A stretch of DNA of 46,517 bases from Paraburkholderia panacisoli (lineage in GTDB: Bacteria; Pseudomonadota; Gammaproteobacteria; Burkholderiales; Burkholderiaceae), in NCBI RefSeq assembly GCF_008369935.1, contig NZ_VTUZ01000059.1, positions 1 through 46,517 on the forward strand, in the 5' to 3' direction. Each line of letters begins with the position of its first letter. The stretch's first letter is position 1. The notes below the pieces were generated by a model. It searched no databases. It was not told the DNA's origin and saw only the letters and a list, made by a program, of their open reading frames with translations. Positions 7,314-15,883 of this stretch are shown in pieces. The position numbers were made by a program, and so were the translations under genes.

Positions 7314-8147
7314 TCAAACCGCCCGGTCGTGATAATGCGCGTTGAATAGCGGCCCTTGCACGAAGCGCACGTCGTACTGTTGCAGCGCGACGAACTGCGC
7401 CTCATCCATCACGCGATTGAAAATCAGCGGAATCCGCAGCCGGCTTGCATAGCCGACTAGCGCCTTCACCATCGATTCGCGCAACGCCACGGCGGCATCC
7501 ATCTTGATGAAGTCGAGCCGCGCCGTTTCCGACACCGACAGAATCTGCCCTGCGTTGGACAGGTTGCCCGCCACCTTGAACCCATAGTGCTGATAGCTCT
7601 TGGTCAGATAGCCGAGAAAAGTCTTGTGGGCGACCGCCGCCGCCGGCAACTCGATTACCACCCGCGACGGGTTCAAGCCGAACGACATCAGCACGCTCGA
7701 GAAATGCCGGCCGTGGTCGTACTTCACGCTCTTGAGCAGACGCTCGTGCACGCGCAGAAACAGCAGCCCATGCCGCTGCGCGCCGAAGAAATTGATCGCG
7801 TGCAGCGCGCGCGCCATGCGGTCCAGCGCCACCAGTTCCTGATCTGCGCCGCAGCGGTCGAACGGATCGAATACTTCGAACGGCGCCGCGCCCAGGGGAT
7901 GCGTGACGGCCTGAAAGCCGAGTTCATCGCCGAAGCGGTCCACGCCCTCGGCCCCCGATGACAGCGACTGCGCCAGCGCGTGCACGCTGATGTCGAAGAT
8001 CGGCTCGTAGGCGCTCGCGAGTTCCATCCCGTCGAATTGCGCGAGCGCGATGTCGCTGTGCACGCCTTGTCCCATCACCAGATGTTCGCCCAGAAACGGA
8101 TGGGCGGCGGCGCGGGCAATGAGGTCGGGGATGGTCGGCGGAATCAT
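7314..8147 (-). CDS. Degenerate EAL domain protein
   Basis: This is a 277-aa protein built on the EAL phosphodiesterase fold without an attached GGDEF or sensor domain. The fold is visible in SAYEPIFDISVHAL (where active enzymes have the ExLxR-bearing strand), LLFLRVHERLL, NPSRVVIELPAAA, YGFKVAGNLSNAG, LDFIKMDAAV, PLIFNRVMDEAQF and YDVRFVQGPLFNA. Key catalytic residues appear lost: no EALxR, ELPAAA where ELTE/ELxE occurs, and FNRVMDE where active enzymes have AEGVE. I infer that it cannot hydrolyse c-di-GMP and may act as a binding or protein-interaction module. It sits convergent with iclR and divergent from hmgA. Confidence 0.78.
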   Translation of the reverse strand: MIPPTIPDLIARAAAHPFLGEHLVMGQGVHSDIALAQFDGMELASAYEPIFDISVHALAQSLSSGAEGVDRFGDELGFQAVTHPLGAAPFEVFDPFDRCGADQELVALDRMARALHAINFFGAQRHGLLFLRVHERLLKSVKYDHGRHFSSVLMSFGLNPSRVVIELPAAAVAHKTFLGYLTKSYQHYGFKVAGNLSNAGQILSVSETARLDFIKMDAAVALRESMVKALVGYASRLRIPLIFNRVMDEAQFVALQQYDVRFVQGPLFNAHYHDRAV

Positions 8148-8496
8148 GAAGGCGAATGGATGGCGACAGGGAAGGCGCACCCGGCGCCCGGCAACGCGAC
8201 TGGATGGCCGCATCCTTCGATGGTAGCAGTCCGCAATCCGCGCATATGAACAAAATGCTCATAACGTTATCGGCCGAACGCTGATGGGACGGGGCGGCGG
8301 CCGGTTTTACGGGCGAAGTCCAGGGTATACGTTAATTTCACTATACGTAATTCGTTTTACTATACGTAAATTGTAGTGCGGGTACGGAAGCACCATTACG
8401 CCTGTGACTCTGCCCGCCGGCGCCACGCGGCAACGCATCCGTGCGGATCGCGTCCCGCGCGAATCGAGAGATCGAGTACCAACGGAGAACTTTTGC
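8148..8496. other. Divergent regulatory region EAL protein / hmgA
   Basis: This 349-bp gap carries no gene. It holds the AT-rich segment with three TATACGT(T)AA motifs at 8326-8370, listed separately, and the hmgA ribosome site (GGAG at 8484-8487). Confidence 0.7.
8326..8370. promoter_or_regulatory. Triplicated TATACGTAA motif in the hmgA promoter region
   Basis: The motif occurs as TATACGTTAA (8326-8335), CTATACGTAA (8341-8350) and CTATACGTAA (8360-8369), spaced 16-19 bp on the same strand. The core TACGTA is itself palindromic. A plausible sigma-70 promoter, TTCACT (8337-8342) and TATACG (8361-8366), overlaps copies two and three. That would suit repressor control of hmgA-fahA. The factor is unknown. 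Confidence 0.6.
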
Positions 8497-9843
8497 ATGG
8501 ATACCCCAACCCGTACGCCGGCCCCCGCCAGCTCGCGGCTCGAAATCGAGCCGGGCTATCAATCGGGCTTCGCGAACGAATTCGCGACTGAGGCGCTGCC
8601 CGGCGCGCTGCCGGAAGGCCGCAACTCGCCGCAACGCGCGGCCTATGGTCTGTATGCCGAGCAGTTGTCGGGCACCGCGTTCACCGCGCCGCGCGGCCAC
8701 AATCGCCGCTCGTGGCTGTACCGGATTCGTCCGGCGGCCATGCACAAGCCGTTCACGCCGCTGCCTTCCGACCGGCTCGTCGCCAATTTCGCCGAAGTGC
8801 CGCCGACCCCGCCGAACCAGCTACGCTGGGACGCGCTGCCGATGCCCGCCGAGCCGACCGATTTCATCGACGGCTGGGTGACGATGGCCGGCAATGGCGC
8901 GGCCGAAGCGATGAACGGCTGCGCGATTCATCTGTATACGGCGAACCGCTCGATGCAGGACCGCTTCTTCTATAGCGCTGACGGCGAATTGCTGATCGTG
9001 CCGCAGGAAGGCCGGCTCGACATCGCGACCGAAATGGGCCGCCTTGAAATCGGGCCGTTCGAAATCGCGGTGATCCCGCGCGGCGTGCGCTTTGCGGTGA
9101 GCTTGCCGGACGGCGCGGCGCGCGGCTACATCTGCGAGAACTTCGGCGCGCTGCTGCGTTTGCCGGATCTCGGGCCGATCGGCTCGAACGGCCTCGCGAA
9201 TCCGCGCGACTTCCTCACGCCGCATGCGGCCTATGAAGACCGTGAAGGCGACTTCGAACTCGTCGCGAAGATGAACGGCAACCTGTGGCGCGCGGACATC
9301 CGCCATTCGCCGCTCGACGTCGTCGCATGGCATGGCAACTACGCGCCGTACAAGTACGATTTGCGGCGCTTCAACACGATCGGCTCGATCAGCTTCGACC
9401 ATCCGGACCCGTCGATCTTTCTGGTGCTGCAATCGCAAAGCGACACCCCAGGCGTCGATTCGATCGACTTCGTGATCTTCCCGCCGCGCTGGCTCGCCGC
9501 CGAAGATACGTTCCGTCCACCCTGGTTCCATCGCAACGTCGCGAGCGAGTTCATGGGCCTCGTGCACGGTGTATATGACGCGAAGGCCGAGGGCTTCGTG
9601 CCGGGCGGCGCGAGTCTGCATAACTGCATGTCGGGTCACGGTCCGGACGCCGACACGTTCGAGAAAGCCTCGCACGGCGATACGTCGACGCCGAAGAAAG
9701 TCGACGACACGATGGCCTTCATGTTCGAGACGCGCACGCTGATCAAGCCCACCCGTTTCGCGCTCGAAACCGCGCAATTGCAGGCGCACTACTACGAGTG
9801 CTGGCAAGGTCTCAAGAAACACTTCAACCCGGAGCAACGATGA
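8497..9843 (+). CDS. hmgA: Homogentisate 1,2-dioxygenase
   Basis: This 448-aa non-haem Fe(II) dioxygenase opens the ring of homogentisate to maleylacetoacetate in phenylalanine/tyrosine catabolism. The N-terminal GYQSGFANEFATEALPGALP is diagnostic. The metal ligands are His345 (WFHRNVASEF), Glu351 and His381 (HNCMSGHGPD), at the same spacing as in the human enzyme (6 and 30 residues). Length matches the family. I chose ATG 8497, behind GGAG at 8484, over the in-frame upstream ATG at 8404. It is coupled to fahA by an ATGA overlap. No maleylacetoacetate isomerase gene is in the window. Confidence 0.97.
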   Translation: MDTPTRTPAPASSRLEIEPGYQSGFANEFATEALPGALPEGRNSPQRAAYGLYAEQLSGTAFTAPRGHNRRSWLYRIRPAAMHKPFTPLPSDRLVANFAEVPPTPPNQLRWDALPMPAEPTDFIDGWVTMAGNGAAEAMNGCAIHLYTANRSMQDRFFYSADGELLIVPQEGRLDIATEMGRLEIGPFEIAVIPRGVRFAVSLPDGAARGYICENFGALLRLPDLGPIGSNGLANPRDFLTPHAAYEDREGDFELVAKMNGNLWRADIRHSPLDVVAWHGNYAPYKYDLRRFNTIGSISFDHPDPSIFLVLQSQSDTPGVDSIDFVIFPPRWLAAEDTFRPPWFHRNVASEFMGLVHGVYDAKAEGFVPGGASLHNCMSGHGPDADTFEKASHGDTSTPKKVDDTMAFMFETRTLIKPTRFALETAQLQAHYYECWQGLKKHFNPEQR

Positions 9844-11141
9844 GCGCATTGAGCGATCTCCAGGCGACGCTCGATCCGTCGCGCAAGAGCTGGATCGAGT
9901 CGGCCAACGATTCGACCAACGATTTTTCGATCCAGAATCTGCCGTTCGGCATTTTCAGCGACCGGCATAACGACGCGCGCCGCGTCGGCGTCGCGATCGG
10001 CGACCAGATCGTCGACCTCGTTGCGTTGCAGGCGGCGGGTTTGTTGAACGTGGCCGCGAAGACCGACGTTTTCGCGCGCGACACGCTGAACGATTTCATC
10101 GCGCTCGGCCGCGACGCCTGGCGCAGCGTGCGCATCCAGGTGAGCGAGCTGCTGGCGCGCGACACCGCGACGTTGCGCGACGATGCCGCGTTGCGCGCCA
10201 GAACCCTGGTGCGCCAGGCTGAAGCCCAATTGCATCTGCCGGTGCAGATTCCCGGCTATACGGACTTCTATTCGTCGAAGGAACACGCGACCAATGTCGG
10301 CGCGATGTTTCGTGATCCGAAGAATGCGCTGCTGCCGAACTGGCTGGAGATTCCGATCGGTTACAACGGACGCGCGTCGTCAGTGGTGGTGAGCGGCACG
10401 CCGGTGCGCCGTCCCAACGGTCAGTTGAAGCTGCCGGATCAGGAGCGTCCGGTGTTCGGCGCGTGCCGCAAGCTGGATATCGAGCTGGAAACGGGCTTCG
10501 TGATCGGTGCGGGCAATGCGCTGGGCGAGCCGATTGCGTGTGAGCACGCCGAAGCGCACATCTTCGGCATGGTGCTGCTGAACGACTGGAGCGCGCGCGA
10601 CATCCAGCAATGGGAATACGTGCCGCTCGGCCCGTTCAACTCGAAGGGCTTCGCGACCACGATCTCGCCGTGGATCGTCACGCTCGACGCACTCGAACCG
10701 TTTCGCGTCGCGCAGCCGGTGCAGGAGCCGCAGCCGCTTGCGTACCTGCGCCACGACGGCGCGCATGCGTTCGACATCCGCCTCGAAGTGACGCTGCGCC
10801 CGCACCAGGCGAAGCAGGCGAGCACGATCTCGCGGACCAACTTCAAGCACATGTACTGGACGATGGCGCAGCAACTCGCGCATCACACGGTATCGGGCTG
10901 CAATACGAGAGTGGGCGACCTGATGGGTTCCGGCACGATCAGCGGTCCCACCGACGATTCATGCGGCAGCCTGCTGGAACTGACATGGAACGGCAAGAAG
11001 CCGTTGGAATTGAGCGAAGGGGGCACGCGCACGTTCATCGAGGACGGCGACGAGCTGACGCTTGCCGGGTGGTGCCAGGGCGATGGGTATCGCGTGGGCT
11101 TCGGCGCTTGCGTGGGTGAGATTCTGCCGGCGCAGCGCTAG
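9840..11141 (+). CDS. fahA: Fumarylacetoacetase
   Basis: This 433-aa enzyme hydrolyses fumarylacetoacetate to fumarate and acetoacetate, the last step of homogentisate breakdown. The N-terminal SH3-like part contains FSIQNLPFGIFS. The catalytic domain has the metal and catalytic segments YTDFYSSKEHATNVG, IPIGYNGRASSVVVSG, ELETGFVIG and LLNDWSARDIQQWEYVPLGP, then KHMYWTMAQQLAHH and GDLMGSGTISGP. ATG 9840 overlaps the hmgA stop, so the two are translationally coupled. A strong terminator follows at 11160, closing the operon. Confidence 0.96.
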   Translation: MSALSDLQATLDPSRKSWIESANDSTNDFSIQNLPFGIFSDRHNDARRVGVAIGDQIVDLVALQAAGLLNVAAKTDVFARDTLNDFIALGRDAWRSVRIQVSELLARDTATLRDDAALRARTLVRQAEAQLHLPVQIPGYTDFYSSKEHATNVGAMFRDPKNALLPNWLEIPIGYNGRASSVVVSGTPVRRPNGQLKLPDQERPVFGACRKLDIELETGFVIGAGNALGEPIACEHAEAHIFGMVLLNDWSARDIQQWEYVPLGPFNSKGFATTISPWIVTLDALEPFRVAQPVQEPQPLAYLRHDGAHAFDIRLEVTLRPHQAKQASTISRTNFKHMYWTMAQQLAHHTVSGCNTRVGDLMGSGTISGPTDDSCGSLLELTWNGKKPLELSEGGTRTFIEDGDELTLAGWCQGDGYRVGFGACVGEILPAQR

Positions 11142-11159
11142 GCGGCGAATGACGAGGAC

Positions 11160-11186
11160 GGCCGGCACATGTGCCGGCCTTTTTTA
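11160..11186 (+). terminator. Intrinsic terminator after fahA
   Basis: The perfect 20-bp palindrome GGCCGGCACATGTGCCGGCC is followed immediately by seven T. It ends the hmgA-fahA operon, 19 bp past the stop. Confidence 0.93.
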
Positions 11187-11333
11187 TTCAAGGTGGCGGG
11201 CGGCTGGGCGGCGAGTGCGTCGGGCGTTCGTGTTGTCGAATGAACCGAAGGCCGCCGCTGTGCCCGATCGGCAGAGCCTTGGGTGCGTCGTCCATTGCTG
11301 CGCGTGCGGTACGCGCCAGCAGCGCCGGACCAC

Positions 11334-13073
11334 TCACCCCTTCAGCAAGCCGAACACCGCCACCCCGTTCGTCGTGCCGACATACACCTTGCCGTTGGCG
11401 ACCATCGGCGTGATGAACTTGTTGCCCGCGCCGAACTGATCGCGGGTTCCCATCTGATTGCTGTTGTAGAGCTCGGCGAGACTGACCGGATCGAATGCGT
11501 GCAGCGCCGCCGTGTCGCCGTTCTCCGCGGCCCACACGATGCCGTTTGTCGAGCCGTTGGCGGAGATGCTGGGTGTTGTGCCGGGATAGGCGAACGTCAT
11601 CGTGGTCTGCGCGATCGGCGCGGTCGACAGCATTGCGTTGGTCACCGTCAACGCCTTCAGGTTGTCGCCCACCGACCCGAAATAGACCCGCCCGTTGAAG
11701 TACGCGGGCATGCCGAACTCTCCACCGCGCATCGTCCCCTGAATCTCCTGATAGATGTTGTTGCCCGCGGCATTGAATTTGCCCATCGAGTCGCGGTTCA
11801 GCACGTAGATGATGTCGTCCTTGCCGGTGCCGAGCGTGAGGTGCCGGACGACGCCGTTCGCATCGGTGAGATCGGGCAGCACGAGCGCGCCCCCGGAACC
11901 GAGGTCTTCGTCGGCATTGGACTCCTGAACGGTGTTCGACATCGCAAAGTAATCCGCGACGGCAAGTCCGCCTGTCGTGCCCAGTTTCACGAATGCATTG
12001 CCGAAGTCGCCTTGCGCGGGAAAGCTATTGGAGTTCAACGTAGTGTCGAACGTGCCGTTGCCGCCCAGCAGATAAATCGACGTGCCGTCCGACGCGGGCC
12101 CGGCTCCGCTCATCCAGATTGCGCCGCCGGAACCGTTCGGCGTGAGGTTGAGCACGCTGGTCTGCTGCAAGGTGTCGGCGCTATAGGCCATGACCCAGCC
12201 CGTGTAGGCGCCGGCGTCGCAATGCGAGGTCCAGGTCGTGTAGATCGTGCCGCCGAGTTGCAGCAAGCCGGCGCGTTCCGCATACGCCGCCGGTGCGAAC
12301 ACGACGTGGCCGTTCGAACTGTTCGCGCCGCTGCCCGGATAGGAGGCGCTCACTTCGGTCGGTCCGTTCAGCAACTCCGCGCCGGTCGCGAGGTCGAGCG
12401 CGTGCACGCGCTGATGGTAGCTGCCGCTCGCGGCTTTCGACATCGCGACAACGTAGATCGTGCCGTGCGCGCCGCGCGTGCGGTCGATGACCGGCGTCGA
12501 CGTGATGCCGATCTCCTTCGTGATCTGCCCGCAACCGAGGTCGTCGCTCGGCGTTTCGTTCGTGCCGAGCGTGCTGACCTGCCAGAGCTGCGTGCCGCTG
12601 TCGGCGTCGAGCGCGTACACGCTGTCGTGTTCCGTCGCGACGTACAGCACGTTGTGGGTGCCGCCCGCGATCGTCAGTGACTCGACATAGAGGGGTTGCG
12701 CGTCGACCTTGCCGTCGACGGCGAAAAAACCGACCTTGCCGAATGTCGTCGAGTTGACGTTGGCGGGCGTCAGGATGGATTCGTTGAGACTCTGCCCGGT
12801 GCGGGCAATGTCGTTGTGATACGTGAGGACGTCGTGCGTGATGGCCATTGCCGTGCCGCCCGACGAGGTGCCCGTGCCGCTCGTGCCGGAGCTAGTTCCG
12901 CCGCTGCCGCCGGTTGTGCTGCCCGTCGAGCCGCTGCCGCCGCTCGCCGCGCCACTCGATGCGCCGCTTCCACCATCGCCGCCGCCACCGCCGCAATCTG
13001 CGAACAGCATCACGGACAGCACGATCAACGCACTCAGGAGGTACAGGCAGCGGGCGCGGTGCTGAGTTTCCAT
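11334..13073 (-). CDS. Secreted PQQ-like beta-propeller repeat protein
   Basis: This is a 579-aa exported protein. The N-terminus METQHRARCLYLLSALIVLSVMLFADCGGGG is a signal peptide ending in a lipobox-like cysteine; Asp at -1 is unusual for a lipobox. A linker of about 55 residues made of Gly, Ser and Thr follows. Then comes a propeller with repeated blades: YVATEHDSVYALDADSGTQLW, YHQRVHALDLATGAEL, YLLGGNGTFDT, YVLNRDSMGKFNAAGN, YFGSVGDNLKAL and YVGTTNGVAVF. These resemble PQQ_2-type outer-membrane propellers, but no quinoprotein catalytic residues were identified. I chose the start at 13073 because it precedes the signal peptide directly. No operon partner is evident; substrate unknown. Confidence 0.75.
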   Translation of the reverse strand: METQHRARCLYLLSALIVLSVMLFADCGGGGGDGGSGASSGAASGGSGSTGSTTGGSGGTSSGTSGTGTSSGGTAMAITHDVLTYHNDIARTGQSLNESILTPANVNSTTFGKVGFFAVDGKVDAQPLYVESLTIAGGTHNVLYVATEHDSVYALDADSGTQLWQVSTLGTNETPSDDLGCGQITKEIGITSTPVIDRTRGAHGTIYVVAMSKAASGSYHQRVHALDLATGAELLNGPTEVSASYPGSGANSSNGHVVFAPAAYAERAGLLQLGGTIYTTWTSHCDAGAYTGWVMAYSADTLQQTSVLNLTPNGSGGAIWMSGAGPASDGTSIYLLGGNGTFDTTLNSNSFPAQGDFGNAFVKLGTTGGLAVADYFAMSNTVQESNADEDLGSGGALVLPDLTDANGVVRHLTLGTGKDDIIYVLNRDSMGKFNAAGNNIYQEIQGTMRGGEFGMPAYFNGRVYFGSVGDNLKALTVTNAMLSTAPIAQTTMTFAYPGTTPSISANGSTNGIVWAAENGDTAALHAFDPVSLAELYNSNQMGTRDQFGAGNKFITPMVANGKVYVGTTNGVAVFGLLKG

Positions 13074-13198
13074 GGCGCACTCCCGATTGCGGACGGCGGC
13101 GCCATCGAGCATGGGCCATGCAGCGAAGTGCCGTGCAATGTGGCGTCAAGATTAGCACCAGCCGCAGCGTTTGCGGAGCCCGTCTTGAGCGTTCGGCG

Positions 13199-14359
13199 TC
13201 AGCCCGTTGCGCGCAGCGGCGCGCGGCGCTTTTCCCACCAGACGGCGGCGAGAAACGCCAGCGCCGCGAAGAGCAGCACGCCGACCATCGCGTCGTTGCC
13301 GACGCCTTTCATCAGTGCACCGGCGACCAGCGGTCCGCCGAAACTCGCTGCGCTCCACGACGCGCCCACCAGCGAACTCGCCGACACCAGCGCGACGCCG
13401 CGAAACCGTTCGCCGCACGCGACCAGCGACAACGTATAGATCGCACCCGCAGCCGCGCCGAGCACATACAGCAGCGGCCAGCATAGCCACGGCGAGGTGA
13501 TCGCCCACGGCAGGAACGGCAGCAGTGCCACGACGACCACCCCGCAGCCGATATGCACGCGTTCGCGGCCGAGCCGGTCGGCGAGCCAGCCGATCGGAAA
13601 TTGCATCGTCGTGTCGCCGAGCAGCAGCGCGGATGCGAACAGCACCGCCATCTCGCTGGCGATGCCATGCGACATCGCGAAGAGCGGCAAGAGCGACAGC
13701 GCGATCGTGTCGAACAACGCGAAGAAGCCCGTGCCGATCACGAGCGCGGGCATCTGCGGCAACACACGACGCCAGCCGCCGTGCTCGGCGTGTTCATCGG
13801 AGGAGGCTTGCGGCGTACTGCGGATGCTCGCGAGCATCGGCAACGCCAGCAGGAAAATCGCGCCGCAGAGCAGGAAGCGCCACTGCGTGAAGCCGGCGAT
13901 CTGGCTCACCAGCACCGGACCCGACATCTGGAACAGCGTGAAGTTGGTCGCGTAGATCGCGATCACGCGGCCGCGCGATGCGTCGTCGGCCAACTGGTTG
14001 ACCCACGCTTCGCCGATCGTGAACAGCAGCATCAACGCCGCGCCGCATAACACGCGCAACAGCGCCCACAGCCACAGGTTCGCCGTGAGTTGCATCAGCG
14101 CGGTGGCGATCGCGACCACCAGCACCGCGCCGGCGATCACCTGCCGGCCGCCGAAGCGCGTCGCGATCCAGCCGGCCAGCGGCACGACGACGAGACCGCC
14201 GCCCGCTTGCGCGGCGGTCAGCAGGCCGACCACGTCGGTGCCATAGCCGGCTTGCGTCAGCGCGAGGGCGGTAAGGGGTAGCGTGGCGCCGCTGCCGAGT
14301 CCGACGACGGCGACGCTGAGGATCAGAGCGAGGAAATCGCGGGTGAGGATGACTTTCAT
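13199..14359 (-). CDS. MFS transporter (YcaD-like)
   Basis: This is a 386-aa major facilitator with about 12 hydrophobic helices. The loop 2-3 signature is PLAGWIATRFGGRQVIAG, helix 4 carries ALLRVLCGAALMLLFTIGEAWVNQ, and the second half repeats the loop motif as PIGWLADRLGRERVHIG. The E(A/S)W(V/L)N motif in helix 4 and the ACGERFRG segment resemble the YcaD group of uncharacterised MFS permeases. The substrate cannot be read from sequence. It is the downstream gene of two tandem minus-strand MFS genes, separated by 110 bp, so co-transcription is possible but not certain. Confidence 0.82.
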   Translation of the reverse strand: MKVILTRDFLALILSVAVVGLGSGATLPLTALALTQAGYGTDVVGLLTAAQAGGGLVVVPLAGWIATRFGGRQVIAGAVLVVAIATALMQLTANLWLWALLRVLCGAALMLLFTIGEAWVNQLADDASRGRVIAIYATNFTLFQMSGPVLVSQIAGFTQWRFLLCGAIFLLALPMLASIRSTPQASSDEHAEHGGWRRVLPQMPALVIGTGFFALFDTIALSLLPLFAMSHGIASEMAVLFASALLLGDTTMQFPIGWLADRLGRERVHIGCGVVVVALLPFLPWAITSPWLCWPLLYVLGAAAGAIYTLSLVACGERFRGVALVSASSLVGASWSAASFGGPLVAGALMKGVGNDAMVGVLLFAALAFLAAVWWEKRRAPLRATG

Positions 14360-14469
14360 CGGCCGAGATGCTACTACGGCAGACGGGGCGTTGGCACTGC
14401 GCGGAGTTTGATGGACGCGCTAACTGGCGCCTCGCAAAGAGGCGAGGCGAGTTTCCGATCTGAGGAACT

Positions 14470-15636
14470 TCAGCCCGCCACCACCATCCTCTGCGCGCGC
14501 CGATCGATCGACACCGACCACAGCGTCAGCATCAACGCGCCGATCGAAGTCGCCACGCCGACCCACGGCAGCGTCGTGAGCGGCGCGCCCGCGCCGATCG
14601 CCATCCCGCCAAGCCACGCGCCGGCCGCATTGCCAAGATTGAACGCCCCCTGGTTCAACGTCGACGCCAGATTTGGCGCATGGCTCGCACGATCGACGAT
14701 CAGCATCTGCAGCGGCGGCACGATGGCGAACGCCAGGATGCCCCACACGAAAATCGTGATCATCGCGGGAATCTCTGCGTGCATCGTGCCGGCGAAGATG
14801 GTCAGGATCACGACGATCGCCAGCAGAAACGCCACCAGCGACGGCATCAGCCGCCAGTCGGCGAGCTTGCCGCCGAGCGTGCTGCCGACCGTCAGCCCGA
14901 GGCCGAACAGCAGCAGCACCAGCGTCACCGCGTGCGGCGTAAAGCCGGTCACGTCTTCGAGAATCGGCGTGACGTACGTGAAGGTGGAAAAGAGGCTGGC
15001 CGACGCGAGCACGCTGATGCCGAGCACCATCAGCACTTGCGGGTTTTTCAGCACGCTGAATTCGTGCACGAGGCTCGCCTTCTGCATCTCGATCTTCGCC
15101 GGCAGGCACACGGCGAGCGCGGCCGCCGCGGCGATGCCGATGCCCGTCACCGCCCAGAAGGTCGCGCGCCAGCCCACCGCCTGGCCGAGCGCCGTGCCGA
15201 GCGGCACGCCCAGCACGTTGGCGAGCGTGAGTCCGGTGAACATCAACGCGATGGCCTGTGCGCGGCGATTCGGCGCGACGAGCCCCGCAGCCACCACCGA
15301 GCCGATCCCGAAGAACGCGCCGTGGCAGAAGGCCGTGACGATGCGCGCGGCCATCAGCACCGCGTAGCCCGGCGCAATCGCGCACAGCAGATTGCCGACG
15401 ATGAACACGCCGATCAGGCTCATCAACGCCTTCTTGCGCGGCATGTTGGCGACCGCGATCGCGACGATCGGCGCGCCGATCGTGACGCCGAGCGCATAGG
15501 CCGACACCAGCATGCCCGCAGCCGGAATCGACACGGACAGATCGCGCGCGACATCGGGCAGCAGCCCCATGATCACGAATTCGGTGGTACCGATTCCAAA
15601 CGCGGCAACGGCAAGGGCGAGCAGGGGCAAAGGCAT
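14470..15636 (-). CDS. MFS transporter, DHA1 / AraJ-like efflux family
   Basis: This is a 388-aa 12-helix major facilitator. LALAVAAFGIGTTEFVIMGLLPDVARDLSVS is the typical start of the AraJ/YdhP/SotB DHA1 group. Helix 2 to loop 2-3 reads AYALGVTIGAPIVAIAVANMPRKKAL and helix 5 carries the antiporter motif C (LTLANVLGVPLGTALGQAVGWR). This family exports drugs or sugars by proton antiport; the substrate here is unknown. The start at 15636 puts the first helix at the N-terminus, as usual for the family. It stands alone upstream of the YcaD-like MFS gene. Confidence 0.85.
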   Translation of the reverse strand: MPLPLLALAVAAFGIGTTEFVIMGLLPDVARDLSVSIPAAGMLVSAYALGVTIGAPIVAIAVANMPRKKALMSLIGVFIVGNLLCAIAPGYAVLMAARIVTAFCHGAFFGIGSVVAAGLVAPNRRAQAIALMFTGLTLANVLGVPLGTALGQAVGWRATFWAVTGIGIAAAAALAVCLPAKIEMQKASLVHEFSVLKNPQVLMVLGISVLASASLFSTFTYVTPILEDVTGFTPHAVTLVLLLFGLGLTVGSTLGGKLADWRLMPSLVAFLLAIVVILTIFAGTMHAEIPAMITIFVWGILAFAIVPPLQMLIVDRASHAPNLASTLNQGAFNLGNAAGAWLGGMAIGAGAPLTTLPWVGVATSIGALMLTLWSVSIDRRAQRMVVAG

Positions 15637-15883
15637 GGTGAGGGAGCGTGAATCGGCGCGACGGGAGGCGTCGTGCGGCAGGCGCGCGTTTTCGGGGCGA
15701 GAACGCCCGCGCCATGCGAGGGCAAAACAGTAGGGGATTCTACCTAAGTCAAAACCATGCTGCTGAGCGCCGGGAAAGCTGTTGTTTTTTGCTGAAAGCG
15801 GCGGCTCGGGGCCGCCGCCGTAGGGCGTGATCGAGCGTGCGGGTTAGCGGCTGCGCGGCGCGCCGCGCAGCGGATCAGGCGGA
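15637..15883. other. Intergenic with two GC-rich hairpins
   Basis: The gap holds a GCGGCGGC/GCCGCCGC stem near 15798-15822 and a perfect 22-bp palindrome at 15850-15871 (GCTGCGCGGCG and its complement). Neither has a clean T-run, but either could slow transcription leaving the crotonase gene on the minus strand. Confidence 0.5.

Noticed and set aside
11283..12680. 465-aa plus-strand frame
   Set aside because: Antisense shadow of the beta-propeller gene, rich in Arg, His, Ala and Val, with no domain.
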